A DNA stretch of 64,000 bases, from assembly GCF_910592395.1 (NCBI RefSeq), contig NC_088314.1, forward strand, positions 15,971,998 through 16,035,997. The letters are read 5' to 3'. This stretch comes from Lineus longissimus. Taxonomy: Eukaryota > Nemertea > Pilidiophora > Heteronemertea > Lineidae. The notes beneath the pieces were generated by a model. That model was not told where the DNA came from. It worked only from the letters and a program-made list of their open reading frames with translations, and did not search any database. The first letter of the stretch is position 1; each line of letters begins with the position of its first letter. Positions 35,780-43,820 of this stretch are shown here, piece after piece. A program made the translations under genes and the position numbers.

Positions 35780-36796
35780 ATGAACGGCGTGAATGTGCAA
35801 GAAGCATATGCAAGTTACAAATATCCTTCTGCTTTAAAATTTTATAAAATTATGAAAAAGAAGGATCCTAGTATAAAATTTGATGACATTGATCAATTTG
35901 TAAAATCTCAGAAAAGCTATCAGCTTCACAAAAAGCAGTCCAATAAAATCCAAGGTCACATTATAGCTTATCGTGAAAATGCTCTTTGGTTCATGGATTT
36001 GTTGGACATGAGTAATTACTCAAGGCAAAATAAAGGGTACAAATGGATTTTACTTGCTATTGATACATTTACAAGAAAAGCTTATGCTGAAGCATTAAAA
36101 AATAAAACTAAGTTTGAAGTGAAAAATGGCTTTGAAAAAATTTATAATGATACTGGAAGTATTACACTTATTATTACAGATTCAGGTAATGAATTTTTAA
36201 ACAAACCACTACAAGATTTATTCAAAGAATTAAACATTAGACATGGAACAGTGGATATTGGTGATCATCATGCATTAGGCTTAATTGATAGACTATCTAG
36301 AACTATTAAAGAAATGGTCTTCAAAGATTTCACAGAGAAAAATACAGTCAAATGGGTTGATCATTTGCAAGATTACATTAGTGCATACAATGAAAGACCT
36401 CATTCTGGCATTTTAGACTATAGTCCAAATGAAGCTAACCTTCATGCTACTGAATTAGTTGAATTAAATGCAGACAAATCTATGCCCGTTGTACATAAGT
36501 TTAACATTGGAGAATTAGTTAGAAAAAAATTGAAGAGACCTATATTTACAAAAGGTTACAAACAGATTTGGAGCAATAGAACTTACACTATCAAAAATAT
36601 TGAAGGTGTTCATGCTATCTTAAATAGCGCAGTAAGAGTTAGACTTGATGACTTACAAAAAATTAAAAAATATTTTGAGTCGGATTCTTCTGAGGTTGAG
36701 AAAGCAGATAAAGAAGCTAAAATTGAGTCAACAATTAAACACAAAGAAGGACTTGATAAAGAAAATATTATTGACTCACGGTTGAGAAAGAAGTAA
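35780..36796 (+). CDS. int: Retroviral-type integrase (rve), DD35D
   Basis: 338 residues. Inserts the element and produces the 6-bp duplication. The rve core has Asp 73 in LWFMDLLDM, Asp 134 in ITDSGNEF, and at exactly 35 residues spacing position 170 in HALGLIDRLSRTIKE. Retroviral integrases have Glu there; this copy has Asp, either a lineage variant or a substitution. The C-terminal part (about 241-295) resembles the SH3/chromodomain-like module of Polinton integrases (FNIGELVRKKL ... FTKGYKQIWSNRTYTI). The Lys/Glu-rich tail is probably disordered. The start follows AAATAAACACACC; it is the only good ATG before the core. Confidence 0.9.
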   Translation: MNGVNVQEAYASYKYPSALKFYKIMKKKDPSIKFDDIDQFVKSQKSYQLHKKQSNKIQGHIIAYRENALWFMDLLDMSNYSRQNKGYKWILLAIDTFTRKAYAEALKNKTKFEVKNGFEKIYNDTGSITLIITDSGNEFLNKPLQDLFKELNIRHGTVDIGDHHALGLIDRLSRTIKEMVFKDFTEKNTVKWVDHLQDYISAYNERPHSGILDYSPNEANLHATELVELNADKSMPVVHKFNIGELVRKKLKRPIFTKGYKQIWSNRTYTIKNIEGVHAILNSAVRVRLDDLQKIKKYFESDSSEVEKADKEAKIESTIKHKEGLDKENIIDSRLRKK

Positions 36797-36800
36797 GATA

Positions 36801-36826
36801 TTTATAATGTAAAATCATATTATAAA
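36801..36826. terminator. Hairpin at convergent junction (integrase / 94-aa gene)
   Basis: TTTATAAT ... ATTATAAA arms, 8 bp, with a 10-nt loop, between the ends of two convergent genes only 34 bp apart. Confidence 0.55.
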
Positions 36827-36830
36827 CATG

Positions 36831-37115
36831 TTACTCAATTTGCAACGAAGGAAGTTCTTTCAGCTCCTTGGGTACATTTTTCCGTCTTCTACGGGTGAAC
36901 ATATAGTCTAAATAAGTTCCAACGATAGTCCACCATCTTTCTAATTTGGTGAAACTGTCATTCACTGATATCTCAAGTTGATCCACTTTAGTATTGACTT
37001 TACTCGCTGTTATAACACCAGCATCCAACTGACTGTTTTTTATTTTTTGAATGTCCTCTTTTAGTTTCTCAATAGCTGCTGGGTAAAAGTATTTAATCCC
37101 ACACATATTGACCAT
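36831..37115 (-). CDS. Small coiled-coil protein, 94 aa
   Basis: Minus-strand frame that I do not recognise as a named family. It is accepted because its ATG is directly preceded on the minus strand by AAAATAAATGG, the start context of the other genes, and because it fills the gap exactly. Residues 10-60 look helical and coiled (IEKLKEDIQKIKN, KVDQLEISVNDSFTKLERWW); a basic RRRRKNVPKELKEL tail follows. Confidence 0.55.
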   Translation of the reverse strand: MVNMCGIKYFYPAAIEKLKEDIQKIKNSQLDAGVITASKVNTKVDQLEISVNDSFTKLERWWTIVGTYLDYMFTRRRRKNVPKELKELPSLQIE

Positions 37116-37142
37116 TTATTTTAATTAAAATAGGAAATAATC

Positions 37143-37228
37143 CAATGTGCCATTTTTGGCACATTGATAAATTTGATGGAATAATTTTATTCTTGTTCAA
37201 TATGTGAATGTGCCATTTTTGGCACATT
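37143..37228. promoter_or_regulatory. Tandem TGTGCCA hairpins upstream of the capsid block
   Basis: 37143-37166 (CAATGTGCCA/TGGCACATTG, loop TTTT) and 37207-37228 (AATGTGCCA/TGGCACATT) sit between divergent start codons at 37115 and 37264. The stretch 37192-37224 recurs inverted with one mismatch at 41264-41296. Dyads between divergent genes suggest an operator or bidirectional promoter element. Confidence 0.6.
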
Positions 37229-37251
37229 GATTTTTTTTTTTTTTTAAATTT

Positions 37252-37267
37252 TACTATAAATAAATGG
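37252..37267 (+). promoter_or_regulatory. Start-associated motif TATAAATAAATGG (example)
   Basis: A TATAAATAAATGG-type string overlaps or directly precedes the ATG of most Polinton genes. Clear cases are 29567, 30299, 30338, 34493, 37115 (minus), 37264, 39222, 41318, 41720, 43131 and 43821; 35780, 38603 and 40674 are variants with AAATAAACA a few nt upstream; 41002, 40396 (minus) and 44882 (minus) are weaker. AATAAA within it may also serve as the poly(A) signal of the upstream gene, since it often overlaps that gene's stop codon. Confidence 0.7.
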
Positions 37268-38478
37268 ACACATCATTTGGTAAATATCTTGATCCTTATA
37301 GATCAAACAAAATAGCCAAGGGGCTAAAAGCTAAAAGAAATTATGAAGTCATTACTCACAATCCTAATTCTGTGAATCCTGGAGAAACACTTTATGTGAA
37401 AATTCCTCAGCTTGAAAAAGGACAAGTGATTGTTCCTAAAAGTTTGAAACTTACATTTAAACTTTCTACCTCATCAAAAGCAAGTAATGCAGCCAATGCT
37501 GCAGCAGCTGGATTTGTATCCAATGTAGGTCGAAATATTGTAGAAAGAATTACTACTAAATTGGGTGGAAAAACAATGAGTGAAGTGGACAAATCTTACA
37601 TCTATAATACGTTCAAGGATTTTTGGTTGACAGACAAGCAGAGGAAAAATCGTGTTCAGCAAGGTATTGACAAGGAGCAACGAAAAGATGCTATTAAAAC
37701 AGCATTTGGTGACAGATATTGTATTCCTATTGAGTCAGAAATATTTGATGATCATCTACCTTTTTACCCATCAGCTATTTTAGAATCCATTGAATATAAC
37801 ATCAAATTCAATGATGCAAAATATGTTGTGACAGGAACTGCAACGTCAAAAACGTATGCTGTGAAAGATATTCAACTTGAGTATGAAACAGTCTTTTCCA
37901 CAGAACTTAGTGAGGAAATCGAAGCAATTTATGCTGATACTAGATTTAGATATGAAGACGTACATCTTTTGAGGACAGATTCAATTGGAAAGAATAAACG
38001 CATGAATATCAATGTAGATGTCAATCGCGCTTCTACAAAGGGTATTCTGATATTTTTCCAGAAAAATTACGCTGAGTATGATGCCGAAAATACAAGTTTT
38101 CAAAATCCAGACATCACTAATGTGACCATTACTTCAGAAGGAATTTCTCACTGTATATACAAGTCAGGAATGAAAGCCTATAATCAATTTGATGAAGTAA
38201 AACGACTTTATATGTCAGAAGATCTTAAGCAAACTGAAGACTGCATGATGGATGTCGAAAAATTCTACGAAAATCATAAATATGCTCTGTGGATTGATCT
38301 GAGAAGTACAGAGGACAACTATTTGCATGGATCTGGAACTGCCATGAGCAATATTAAACATGGTTTACAACTTGAACTTACCAGAAGTACTGAAACAGAA
38401 TATGACCTGCTTGTCTATATTGTAGCTGATGGATTAGTAGGGCTTGAGAATAAACGAGTAAAGGGCATTGTACACTAA
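37264..38478 (+). CDS. Double jelly-roll major capsid protein
   Basis: 404 residues. Builds the predicted virion shell. The N-terminal jelly roll (about 1-210) has GETLYVKIPQLEKGQVIVP and KDIQLEYETV. The second (about 215-404) contains ALWIDLRSTEDNYLHGSG, then NIKHGLQLELT and YDLLVYIVADGLVGLENKR. These are the signatures of the Polinton capsid family often annotated F54H12.2-like. Known Polinton capsid proteins are often longer, but both halves are present. The start follows TATAAATAAATGG. The minor capsid and ATPase genes lie in the same strand block, as in other Polintons. Confidence 0.85.
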   Translation: MDTSFGKYLDPYRSNKIAKGLKAKRNYEVITHNPNSVNPGETLYVKIPQLEKGQVIVPKSLKLTFKLSTSSKASNAANAAAAGFVSNVGRNIVERITTKLGGKTMSEVDKSYIYNTFKDFWLTDKQRKNRVQQGIDKEQRKDAIKTAFGDRYCIPIESEIFDDHLPFYPSAILESIEYNIKFNDAKYVVTGTATSKTYAVKDIQLEYETVFSTELSEEIEAIYADTRFRYEDVHLLRTDSIGKNKRMNINVDVNRASTKGILIFFQKNYAEYDAENTSFQNPDITNVTITSEGISHCIYKSGMKAYNQFDEVKRLYMSEDLKQTEDCMMDVEKFYENHKYALWIDLRSTEDNYLHGSGTAMSNIKHGLQLELTRSTETEYDLLVYIVADGLVGLENKRVKGIVH

Positions 38479-38602
38479 CCACAAAAATATTTAGCATGTG
38501 TCAGTTGTCAAATTTAACAACCGAGTATATTCTTCAAAGGTAATTTCTTTTGAAGACATCTTAAATTCTTTTGCTTCTTCAAAATGTAAAAAATAAACAG
38601 GT

Positions 38603-39217
38603 ATGACGAGTGAATTTTACTGTGATCCACCTTTCAATATGTTAATTGTTGGAATGACTGACTGTGGCAAGACCTACTTTATACTAGATTTACTTGAAAA
38701 AGAATTTCGTAAAAAATTTGATGACATTGTGATATTTTGTCCTACGATTGACATGAATAAAACTTACCAAGATAGAGCATGGATTACACAAGATAAAAAT
38801 ATACACATTTATCCTCCAAAATTAGTAATTACAGATTTAAATATATGCTTAGAAGATGCGATTGAAAATTTAAAAAGTCAAGATCACCAAACATTATTTA
38901 TCATTGATGATTGTGCTAATTTGTGGGAATCAAAGAATAAGTGTACAAAATTGACTGAACTAGCTTTCTCAGGAAGACATTATGGAATTTCTGTTTGGCT
39001 TTTGACTCAAAAATATAATGCAGTTGTAAAAGATTTTAGAGAAAATTGTAAACACATGGTGATTCATACAATGAATGATCAATTATCTATGGATCAAATC
39101 TTCAAAGAAAATCGATGTATTCCACAAAGCGAAAAAGACACAGTTCTTGTGCAGATTGATGCAGGAAAGAAGCTTATACTGCGCAGAAAGATGCCTTTTG
39201 ATTATTTTTTATCATAA
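38603..39217 (+). CDS. FtsK/HerA-type genome-packaging ATPase
   Basis: 204 residues, normal size for the Polinton/virophage A32-like packaging ATPase, which drives DNA into capsids. Walker A is IVGMTDCGKTYF (about residues 14-25) and Walker B is TLFIIDDC. SGRHYGISVWLLTQ downstream matches the conserved sensor region of this family. The start ATG follows AAATAAACAGGT. The stop is embedded in the start motif of the next gene. The 124 bp before it hold no gene. Confidence 0.9.
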   Translation: MTSEFYCDPPFNMLIVGMTDCGKTYFILDLLEKEFRKKFDDIVIFCPTIDMNKTYQDRAWITQDKNIHIYPPKLVITDLNICLEDAIENLKSQDHQTLFIIDDCANLWESKNKCTKLTELAFSGRHYGISVWLLTQKYNAVVKDFRENCKHMVIHTMNDQLSMDQIFKENRCIPQSEKDTVLVQIDAGKKLILRRKMPFDYFLS

Positions 39218-39221
39218 ATAA

Positions 39222-39650
39222 ATGGAAACTATTGTTGAAGAAGAACAAAACGAGTGTGACATGCGAAGTGAATTACTTTCACACTATCAATCAGGATTAC
39301 TAAATAAACTAGGAATAAAATCATCTGAGGCTACGATAAAAAAAGCTTCACAAAAAAATATTGAAAAATTACATAATGAGTATAACATCAAATATAATAC
39401 TCAGATTGCTGATGATTTAGTATCTAATTTATTATTTGGATATACTCAAGCAGTAAAAATGGTATTTCCAAATTTAGACCAAAAAAAATTACATGAAAAA
39501 TTAAATGACAATATCATAGTAAACCATGAAATAAAAAAACAACTGGGTCAATATATGAACCCAACACTTTTAGCTGCAGGTACAATTGTAGTCAATACGG
39601 CTGAAACTGCAATGACGCGTGAAGCAGAGGACACATGCGAGGATTCCTAA
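39222..39650 (+). CDS. Unknown Polinton protein, 142 aa
   Basis: Not recognised as a named family. Mostly helical, with an acidic N-terminus; LVSNLLFGYTQAVKMVFP is a moderately hydrophobic helix and TLLAAGTIVVNTAET a second. The ATG follows CATAAATAAATGG, which overlaps the ATPase stop codon, so the two are probably expressed together. Confidence 0.65.
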   Translation: METIVEEEQNECDMRSELLSHYQSGLLNKLGIKSSEATIKKASQKNIEKLHNEYNIKYNTQIADDLVSNLLFGYTQAVKMVFPNLDQKKLHEKLNDNIIVNHEIKKQLGQYMNPTLLAAGTIVVNTAETAMTREAEDTCEDS

Positions 39651-39682
39651 ATTTTATAGAGTCAGTGAGGACTTTATAAAAT
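39651..39682. terminator. Hairpin at convergent junction (142-aa / zinc-ribbon genes)
   Basis: Perfect 8-bp arms ATTTTATA ... TATAAAAT with a 16-nt loop, filling the 38 bp between two convergent stop codons. Confidence 0.55.
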
Positions 39683-39688
39683 CTAAGA

Positions 39689-40396
39689 TTATGGCCAATT
39701 TAATTTTTTAAAATCTTCATACACCTTTTCTAAAGAAGATGTTAATACACTCGCTGATGCAGCCGCTTTTGCGTCCAATTTTTTTAATTTTTTTCTCGTC
39801 GCTGCGCTAATACTTGCTGGTGCTAAAAGGTAGTGTTCATTTAATTTTTGTAATATATGTTTATCAAAAAAGAAGGAATTTCTGTTTAGTTTATCCTTAT
39901 TCTTTTCAAACAGGTCTTCTAACCTTTTCACATCCTTGGCAATTGAATTATAGTCCACTCTCTTGAACAATAGTTCGTCTTTATATTGTTCTTTAAATTT
40001 TGAAAATTTAGACATAACATACTTATGAGTTTTTTCCATGCCATAGTGTGATCCACAAATACGTTTACTTTGAATAGAATTTGTCCACAAATCTGGTGTA
40101 CATTTACGAGAGTATGGATCAAAAGCATTGTCTATAGTTCCACAATTATTACAAACGACTTCAATCTCTAGTATAGTACAATCTGTTGAATAACAATCTT
40201 GACAAATCCAATGATTACAATATAAATTTACATATTTTCCAGCTATTTTAAGCTGCTCTCGCAAATAATAACGAGTGTATGAAACAAGTGACATTTCATA
40301 TTGATATTGTGTAAAACATCTTGCGTCATTTTCTAATGCTTCAACAACTTTTTCATATATTTCTTCAAGGTTGTCAAATCTAACATCTGTCTTCAT
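39689..40396 (-). CDS. Zinc-ribbon protein, possibly transcription-factor-like
   Basis: 235 residues on the minus strand. A Cys cluster near residues 59-87 (YCNHWICQDCYSTDC, then VVCNNCG) looks like a zinc ribbon/knuckle. The rest is helical and basic, with an Ala-rich patch near the C-terminus. The ribbon plus C-terminal helices recalls TFIIB-like or poxvirus VLTF3-like late transcription factors, which would fit an element with its own start motifs, but this is inference from layout and Cys spacing only. It diverges from the 40,674 gene across the iteron array. Confidence 0.6.
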   Translation of the reverse strand: MKTDVRFDNLEEIYEKVVEALENDARCFTQYQYEMSLVSYTRYYLREQLKIAGKYVNLYCNHWICQDCYSTDCTILEIEVVCNNCGTIDNAFDPYSRKCTPDLWTNSIQSKRICGSHYGMEKTHKYVMSKFSKFKEQYKDELLFKRVDYNSIAKDVKRLEDLFEKNKDKLNRNSFFFDKHILQKLNEHYLLAPASISAATRKKLKKLDAKAAASASVLTSSLEKVYEDFKKLNWP

Positions 40397-40455
40397 TTAT
40401 GAAGACATAATTTTTATTATACAACACCACGGAAAAACCTAGTCATAAATCATCA

Positions 40456-40653
40456 GACTTTAATAGTCGCTAATAATGACTTTAATAGTCGCTAATAATG
40501 ACTTTAATAGTCGCTAATAATGACTTTAATAGTCGCTAATAATGACTTTAATAGTCGCTAATAATGACTTTAATAGTCGCTAATAATGACTTTAATAGTC
40601 GCTAATAATGACTTTAATAGTCGCTAATAATGACTTTGATAGTCGTTAATATT
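40456..40653. repeat. 22-bp iterons, 9 copies
   Basis: Eight exact units starting GACTTTAATAGTCGC and one diverged final unit, with a strict 22-bp period from 40456. Each unit contains a small dyad, GACT-TTAAT-AGTC. The array occupies almost all of the divergent intergenic region between the genes starting at 40396 (minus) and 40674 (plus). It could be an operator array for a bidirectional promoter or a replication/partition iteron set. Confidence 0.9.
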
Positions 40654-40673
40654 TTTTCATAAAATAAACAGAT

Positions 40674-40973
40674 ATGGACGGAGAAAAAGATAACACAACA
40701 ACTGAAATTACAACAACAGAAAAGCCAAAGAATCATAAAAGAGTTGAATGGGGTAAAAAATTAGGTCAGTTGAATAAAGGAAAGAAAAAAGTTAAAACAG
40801 ATGATGACATTAAGCAAAGTTATTATTTGTCTACAAACTACTATCCTTTAATATTGATAAGTGGAATCACTTTAGCAGGTTTTGTTTGGTTCTATTCCAA
40901 AAAGGAGTCACCTATTGAAAAATTAAATAAAAAACTCAAACCTAAACAAAAATCTGACAATCTGATTTTATAA
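40674..40973 (+). CDS. Small single-pass membrane protein, 99 aa
   Basis: A Thr-rich then basic N-terminal half (KRVEWGKKLGQLNKGKKK) precedes one transmembrane helix (YYPLILISGITLAGFVWFY, about residues 57-75) and a Lys-rich tail. Proteins with a KRVExGKK stretch are common in Polintons; the role is unknown, possibly a virion membrane or DNA-associated component. The start follows AAATAAACAGAT. Confidence 0.65.
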   Translation: MDGEKDNTTTEITTTEKPKNHKRVEWGKKLGQLNKGKKKVKTDDDIKQSYYLSTNYYPLILISGITLAGFVWFYSKKESPIEKLNKKLKPKQKSDNLIL

Positions 40974-41001
40974 ATTTTTTAAAAAATTTTACTATAAAGA
41001 A

Positions 41002-41238
41002 ATGAGCACAATGATCGACACGAAAAATATTGGAAATACAATTTACCATTCTGCAGTTTTAGCAGCACTTGTTGTTGGCTATGGAATGGCTGCTAAAAAG
41101 CTATTAAAGTCAAATATTGGAGATCCTAGTAAACCTGACTTGATGGAAGCATTGAAGCTAACTGGTGCAGTGTCACTTGCTATTATTACAAAAGGATATC
41201 TGGAAAAGCAAGGTTTGCCAAAGAACATCACTAATTAA
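41002..41238 (+). CDS. Small hydrophobic protein, 78 aa
   Basis: A pair of hydrophobic helices (YHSAVLAALVVGYGMAAKKL and LKLTGAVSLAIITKGYL) separated by GDPSKPD. This layout matches a short conserved Polinton protein that I know only as uncharacterised. The ATG follows TATAAAGAA. Confidence 0.65.
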   Translation: MSTMIDTKNIGNTIYHSAVLAALVVGYGMAAKKLLKSNIGDPSKPDLMEALKLTGAVSLAIITKGYLEKQGLPKNITN

Positions 41239-41240
41239 AC

Positions 41241-41296
41241 AGGTCTAGCAATTTGCTAACCCTTGCCAAAAATGGCACAGTCACATATTGAACAAG
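41241..41296. terminator. Hairpins and inverted copy of the 37.2-kb dyad element
   Basis: AGGTCTAGCA/TGCTAACCCT imperfect stem at 41241-41263, then TGCCA-AAAA-TGGCA at 41264-41277. 41264-41296 is the inverse of 37192-37224 (32 of 33 positions). Confidence 0.65.
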
Positions 41297-41317
41297 AAGA
41301 AAATTTTTATAAAATAA

Positions 41318-41714
41318 ATGGCAGGCATGATTTTAACAACAATTTTTGGAGCAGTAGCTAATGCGACTGCTTTCGTTGGAGGTAATGCCATGTTCCATGC
41401 ATTTGATGCGCAGAATGCTGCAGAAGAGCGTAAAAGACACGATTTAGCAAGCGAAAAATTACAAAAGGAATCAGCAACTTGGTCTCACAATAGAATTAAA
41501 CATCTTGATTTCCTTGCAGAACAACGCCAGAAAAAAACATCAAGCACAATCAGACATGTTAGACATGAAAGATTCTATCCGCTATTATGATAGCATCCAT
41601 CCTAAGCCAAATTTAACCCACTATTATAAACCTAGTCAGAGTCAGAAAAATTATGAACAAGCCTATATTGCAGGAAGTGTTATTGGATCAGCTGTTTTGT
41701 CAAAATTTATTTAA
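41318..41714 (+). pseudogene. Conserved small Polinton protein with a frameshift at A7
   Basis: Two overlapping frames (41318-41590 and 41505-41714) look like one gene. The first begins MAGMILTTIFGAVANATAF and continues into a charged helix; the second carries the rest of the helix, then YYDSIHPKPN and a C-terminal hydrophobic helix (AGSVIGSAVLSKFI), as in related Polinton proteins of about 130 residues. The frame changes at a run of seven A (about 41530-41536), where one extra A explains it. Either an indel or a translational slip; nothing here distinguishes them. Confidence 0.6.
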
Positions 41715-41719
41715 AATAA

Positions 41720-43141
41720 ATGGATGACTTCGTTGAAGAAGGTGAAAGGTCCGAATTGGTGGATGCGGAAGATGCTTTAGATCAACAACGAGCGGATAAT
41801 GGTAATCTTATGGATGAATTGACTGGAGATGTTCCACGACGTCCAAGTATTAGTTTAATGGACAAAGAGATCATGATTGATGTAAAAGAAAGATTTTTAA
41901 AAGACTATATGAAAAAAAATAAATTAAGATTTAAAAAACTTATGAGTGATGTGCGTAACAGACTGACAATTGATGAAAACCATGTTGTATTTTTTAAATC
42001 ATTAGACGGGAGTAGACTTAAAGTATCGCAAAATAATGGTGAGCCTTATGCTGTTAGCTCTATAAATGGGAAGGGGAAAGCAGAATTCATGAGATTTTTT
42101 GAAAAAGATACTGTGAAAGAAACTCCAATACTTGAAAATGTTGGAGAAAAAACAGCTAGAAGACAATTGACCTACGAAGATGGAGCAGGATCTAGTGCAT
42201 TGGATAACGTAAATTCACCAATTCCTCTGGAACCTGAAATTATTGACACAAATGAACAAGCGAGAGTACAGGTCACAAATATTGACACGGGTGAAACAAA
42301 CTTTATTGAATTTGATCCTGAGATAGATCTCATCAATATTCAAACACATATTTTTGATGAAACGGGCAAACCTATGAAAACAAATAATTCTAAATTAGAT
42401 GATGCTATTGACTACATCAGACGTAAGTATAAAGCTATTAAAGAAAAATTTAGGCTGACACGTAAGAGAATAATGAATAAATTAACCACATTGAGACAAA
42501 GTGACGATATTGAAATGCAACCTTTGATTGATGAAGAAGAACAAAATTTAAGAGAGATTGATGAAGCAGAAGCTGATGAATTAGATTTACTCAAAGAAAA
42601 GTCAAGACCTTATTTTGAACAAGTAGCTGAAGGCTATAGAAAAGCTGCAAATGATGTTACTAAATCCTTAGGAGAAAGACTTGAAGCATTATTCAAGCTC
42701 AAAGGTTTTAAACTTGGAAGCATTGTGACTGCTGTGCTGATAGCTATCTCTGCCATTGGTGGAACTTTGGCTGCAGTATTTAAACCAAGTAAACCTTCTA
42801 AGTCAGGACCTAGTAAACCTATAGGACCTGGAAGACCTGATAGACCTAGTAAACCTATAGGACCTAGCAAACCTCCTAGTAAAATTACGCAAGGTTTGAT
42901 CAAATTTAAAAATTGGCTGCTTTCTTTAGGTAAAAAAGCTTTAGTAGCTTTGCCTGGAATTTTAGGTTCCATTGTGTCCACTATCTTAAAAGCAGCTGCT
43001 GGTGTTGTAGGATTTTTAGCAGAGCATTTGATTATTATGGTCGCAGTCACTATTCTTGTCATTGTTCAAGTATTATCAACCAATATAGGAAGCATTAAAC
43101 AAAAAGCACATAAAATTTCTTCTAAAATAAATGAACGTTAG
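41720..43141 (+). CDS. Large Pro-rich membrane protein, 473 aa
   Basis: The acidic N-terminal half with coiled-coil potential (EEEQNLREIDEAEADEL) is followed by three hydrophobic helices (IVTAVLIAISAIGGTLAAVF; VALPGILGSIVSTILKAAAG; LIIMVAVTILVIVQVL) and, between the first two, repeats of KPSKPIGP. Comparable multi-helix Pro-linker proteins occur in animal Polintons and adintoviruses; a virion or membrane-interaction role is a guess. The ATG follows TTAAAATAAATGG. The 3' end overlaps the minor capsid gene by 11 nt. Confidence 0.7.
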   Translation: MDDFVEEGERSELVDAEDALDQQRADNGNLMDELTGDVPRRPSISLMDKEIMIDVKERFLKDYMKKNKLRFKKLMSDVRNRLTIDENHVVFFKSLDGSRLKVSQNNGEPYAVSSINGKGKAEFMRFFEKDTVKETPILENVGEKTARRQLTYEDGAGSSALDNVNSPIPLEPEIIDTNEQARVQVTNIDTGETNFIEFDPEIDLINIQTHIFDETGKPMKTNNSKLDDAIDYIRRKYKAIKEKFRLTRKRIMNKLTTLRQSDDIEMQPLIDEEEQNLREIDEAEADELDLLKEKSRPYFEQVAEGYRKAANDVTKSLGERLEALFKLKGFKLGSIVTAVLIAISAIGGTLAAVFKPSKPSKSGPSKPIGPGRPDRPSKPIGPSKPPSKITQGLIKFKNWLLSLGKKALVALPGILGSIVSTILKAAAGVVGFLAEHLIIMVAVTILVIVQVLSTNIGSIKQKAHKISSKINER

Positions 43142-43820
43142 ATTTCATGATGTATTAAGGATTCTACTTCCAGCTAGTATTCAGTCATATGAAACAGTAC
43201 AGGTTGAAAAGGCTATTATTCCTATGACTTACTATAATTTTTCAAGGGAATTACATAATCACTATTTACGATTTGCGACTGTTGTTGATGGGGCCTATAC
43301 AAATCAAGACTTGATCACTATTCCCAACGGATTTTATACGCCAGTTACCTACAATAAAGCAGTACAGGAAGCGTTGAGTGAAAAAGGACATGCTGATAAA
43401 TTTGAGTTAACTTATTTACCCAGTGAAGGTAAAATTAAAATTAAAGTCGAGCCACCATTTGCTGTAGTTCTCCATAAAGAACTAGGTGAAATATTTGGAA
43501 TGACTTTTGAAGACAATACCTTTATAAGATCAGAAATTACTGGTAATAAACCTTGTAAACTCCTACCCTATCATGAGTATAGAATTTCTTGCAGTATTGT
43601 TGATACACATAAAAATTTAGTGAATGGAAAGCGCAGTGATCTTGTTACTTCATTTGTTCCCAAGGGTAAATATTATGGAGATATACATGAATATACCTCC
43701 CTTCAAAAAGTAAAGATCGCAAAGCACGATCATACTAGTATTGAACTACAGGTCAAGGATCAGAATGATGACCCCATTGAATTTTTAACTCCAGTTTCAA
43801 TTGATTTACGATTAGAATAA
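43131..43820 (+). CDS. Single jelly-roll minor capsid (penton) protein
   Basis: 229 residues, the expected size. Predicted pentameric vertex protein. Beta-rich throughout, with PNGFYTPVTYNKAVQEAL and LGEIFGMTFEDNTF in the middle and the typical C-terminal strand DPIEFLTPVSIDLRL. It overlaps the end of the upstream gene, and its TAA stop abuts the next ATG (GAATAAATGG), showing tight coupling of the late block. The start follows CTAAAATAAATG. Confidence 0.85.
   Translation: MNVRFHDVLRILLPASIQSYETVQVEKAIIPMTYYNFSRELHNHYLRFATVVDGAYTNQDLITIPNGFYTPVTYNKAVQEALSEKGHADKFELTYLPSEGKIKIKVEPPFAVVLHKELGEIFGMTFEDNTFIRSEITGNKPCKLLPYHEYRISCSIVDTHKNLVNGKRSDLVTSFVPKGKYYGDIHEYTSLQKVKIAKHDHTSIELQVKDQNDDPIEFLTPVSIDLRLE

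Noticed and set aside
40456-40653. CRISPR-like array
   Set aside because: Units are contiguous 22-bp repeats without unique spacers, inside a eukaryotic element with no cas genes.
42634-43062. 142-codon minus-strand frame in the Polinton
   Set aside because: Antisense of the 473-residue gene; no start motif in front of it.
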